From: Chamaesiphon sp. | Lineage (GTDB): Bacteria; Cyanobacteriota; Cyanobacteriia; Cyanobacteriales; Chamaesiphonaceae | Direction of reading: 5' to 3' | Assembly (NCBI GenBank): GCA_026786125.1 | Contig: JAJAYU010000283.1 | Span: forward strand, 1 to 7,251 | Length of the DNA stretch: 7,251 nucleotides | Part shown: piece after piece, positions 6,560-7,251 of the stretch | How the letters are laid out: every line of letters starts with the position of its first letter | How positions within the stretch are numbered: position 1 is the stretch's first letter | The notes under the pieces: generated by a model | Database searches by the model: none | What the model saw: the letters and a program-made list of their open reading frames with translations, nothing else | What the model was told of the DNA's origin: nothing | Made by a program: the position numbers and the translations under genes

Positions 6560-7251
6560 GTGACTAGAACCGCTGCAAACAACTCCCGATCCACTCGCGA
6601 TGAATATGAAGATGACGATGAAGATAATAGAACTAGACAAAAGCCAAAAAGCAAACAACAGGAACCATTATCTCAAGATCTAGAAGCCAAAGCTTACCGA
6701 TTTACTCGCGATACTCAACTGATTTTAGCGGGAGCTGCTGCTGGATCGATCATCGGTGCGATTAAGAATTTGACGAGAATGGGCAAAGCTCTTGGAGCTT
6801 TACTCTCCGCCCAGAAATCCAACCACCCGATCGTCAAAGCTGATAGTAAAGCTGCACTTAGATCTGCTGTAACCACTAAATTAACCCCAAGGCAACTTGC
6901 AGCGATCGCAGCTAACCGCAAACTGGGCGATCCACACCAACAAAGAACTGCCAAGTTCATCGATAATTTGGAAATCTTAGGTTTACCCGTCAAAGCTGGC
7001 ATCATAGTTGAAAACTATCAATTCAGCAAAATAAAAAATGAATTAGGTGGGAATAGTTATCGAGTTACAGATGTAAATAACGATGAGGTTGTCTCAAGTT
7101 TTACTCGAACTGAAGATAATAAAATCATCATCGCTAAATTCCCCAGCAGCAACGACACCCTGGCGCGGTTTATCGATCGAGCTGCTAGTCAGAATGCCTG
7201 GAATCTAACTGCTGCCGAGCCAAATCCGATTAGCTATGAACGAGTTGGGGA
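6560..7251 (+). CDS. Unknown protein with charged N-terminus and glycine-zipper segment (runs off right edge)
   Basis: The frame is open from a GTG at 6560 to the right edge, giving 230 complete codons without a stop, so the C-terminus is missing. I do not recognise the family. The N-terminus is disordered-looking and strongly charged: an acidic run (DEYEDDDED, 14-22) is followed by a basic, Gln-rich run (24-34). Residues 54-68 form a small-residue hydrophobic segment with glycines four apart (G58, G62, G66), a glycine-zipper-like pattern that could be a membrane-associated or packed helix. A helical basic region follows (about 69-130, including LTPRQLAAIAANRKLG), then an alpha/beta stretch (about 135-230) with strands such as KAGIIVENYQF, NSYRVTDV and NKIIIAKF. 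It follows the 156-residue gene by 66 bases with no terminator evident, so it is probably in the same operon. A relaxosome or DNA-processing role would fit a gene behind a coupling protein, but no relaxase histidine motif is seen in the visible part. Confidence 0.75.
   Translation, partial: MTRTAANNSRSTRDEYEDDDEDNRTRQKPKSKQQEPLSQDLEAKAYRFTRDTQLILAGAAAGSIIGAIKNLTRMGKALGALLSAQKSNHPIVKADSKAALRSAVTTKLTPRQLAAIAANRKLGDPHQQRTAKFIDNLEILGLPVKAGIIVENYQFSKIKNELGGNSYRVTDVNNDEVVSSFTRTEDNKIIIAKFPSSNDTLARFIDRAASQNAWNLTAAEPNPISYERVG
6902..6909. repeat. HIP1 octamer GCGATCGC
   Basis: This second perfect HIP1 copy lies inside the last gene. About 0.1 copy of any given octamer is expected by chance in a window of this size, so two perfect copies plus many CGATCG cores support a cyanobacterial origin. 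Confidence 0.85.

Overview
The window looks like part of a conjugation (type IV secretion) region from a cyanobacterium, probably on a plasmid or an integrative conjugative element. Three things point to a cyanobacterium: two perfect copies of the HIP1 octamer GCGATCGC, many further CGATCG cores scattered through both coding strands, and mostly weak or absent Shine-Dalgarno sequences. There is no rRNA, tRNA, transposase, CRISPR array or recognisable origin. Gene density is high and no gene-free stretch exceeds 200 bases.

The layout is two divergent gene sets around a 188-base intergenic region (1701-1888). Leftward on the minus strand lie a VirB8/TraE-like inner-membrane protein (1700 to 828) and then, after 75 bases, the N-terminal 250 residues of a VirB10/TraB-like bitopic protein that runs off the left edge. 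Rightward on the plus strand lie a VirB9/TraK-like exported protein (1889-2644), an unrecognised exported six-cysteine protein (2641-3774, 4-base ATGA overlap), a clear VirD4/TraG/TraD-type coupling ATPase (3783-6017), an unrecognised 156-residue protein (6023-6493) and the first 230 residues of an unrecognised protein with a charged N-terminus and a GTG start (6560 to the right edge).

The coupling protein is the firm anchor: Walker A, Walker B and the C-terminal motor motifs are all visible. The VirB8-, VirB9- and VirB10-like calls rest on topology, general sequence character and synteny, and are less certain. In the proposed picture, the VirB8-, VirB9- and VirB10-like proteins form the envelope-spanning channel and the coupling ATPase feeds it the substrate. 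The six-cysteine exported protein and the two unrecognised downstream proteins are candidates for lineage-specific parts of a cyanobacterial conjugation machine, which belongs to a mating-pair-formation class (MPF type C) that is much less studied than the F or Ti types. The divergent intergenic region carries three short symmetric elements that could coordinate the two operons.
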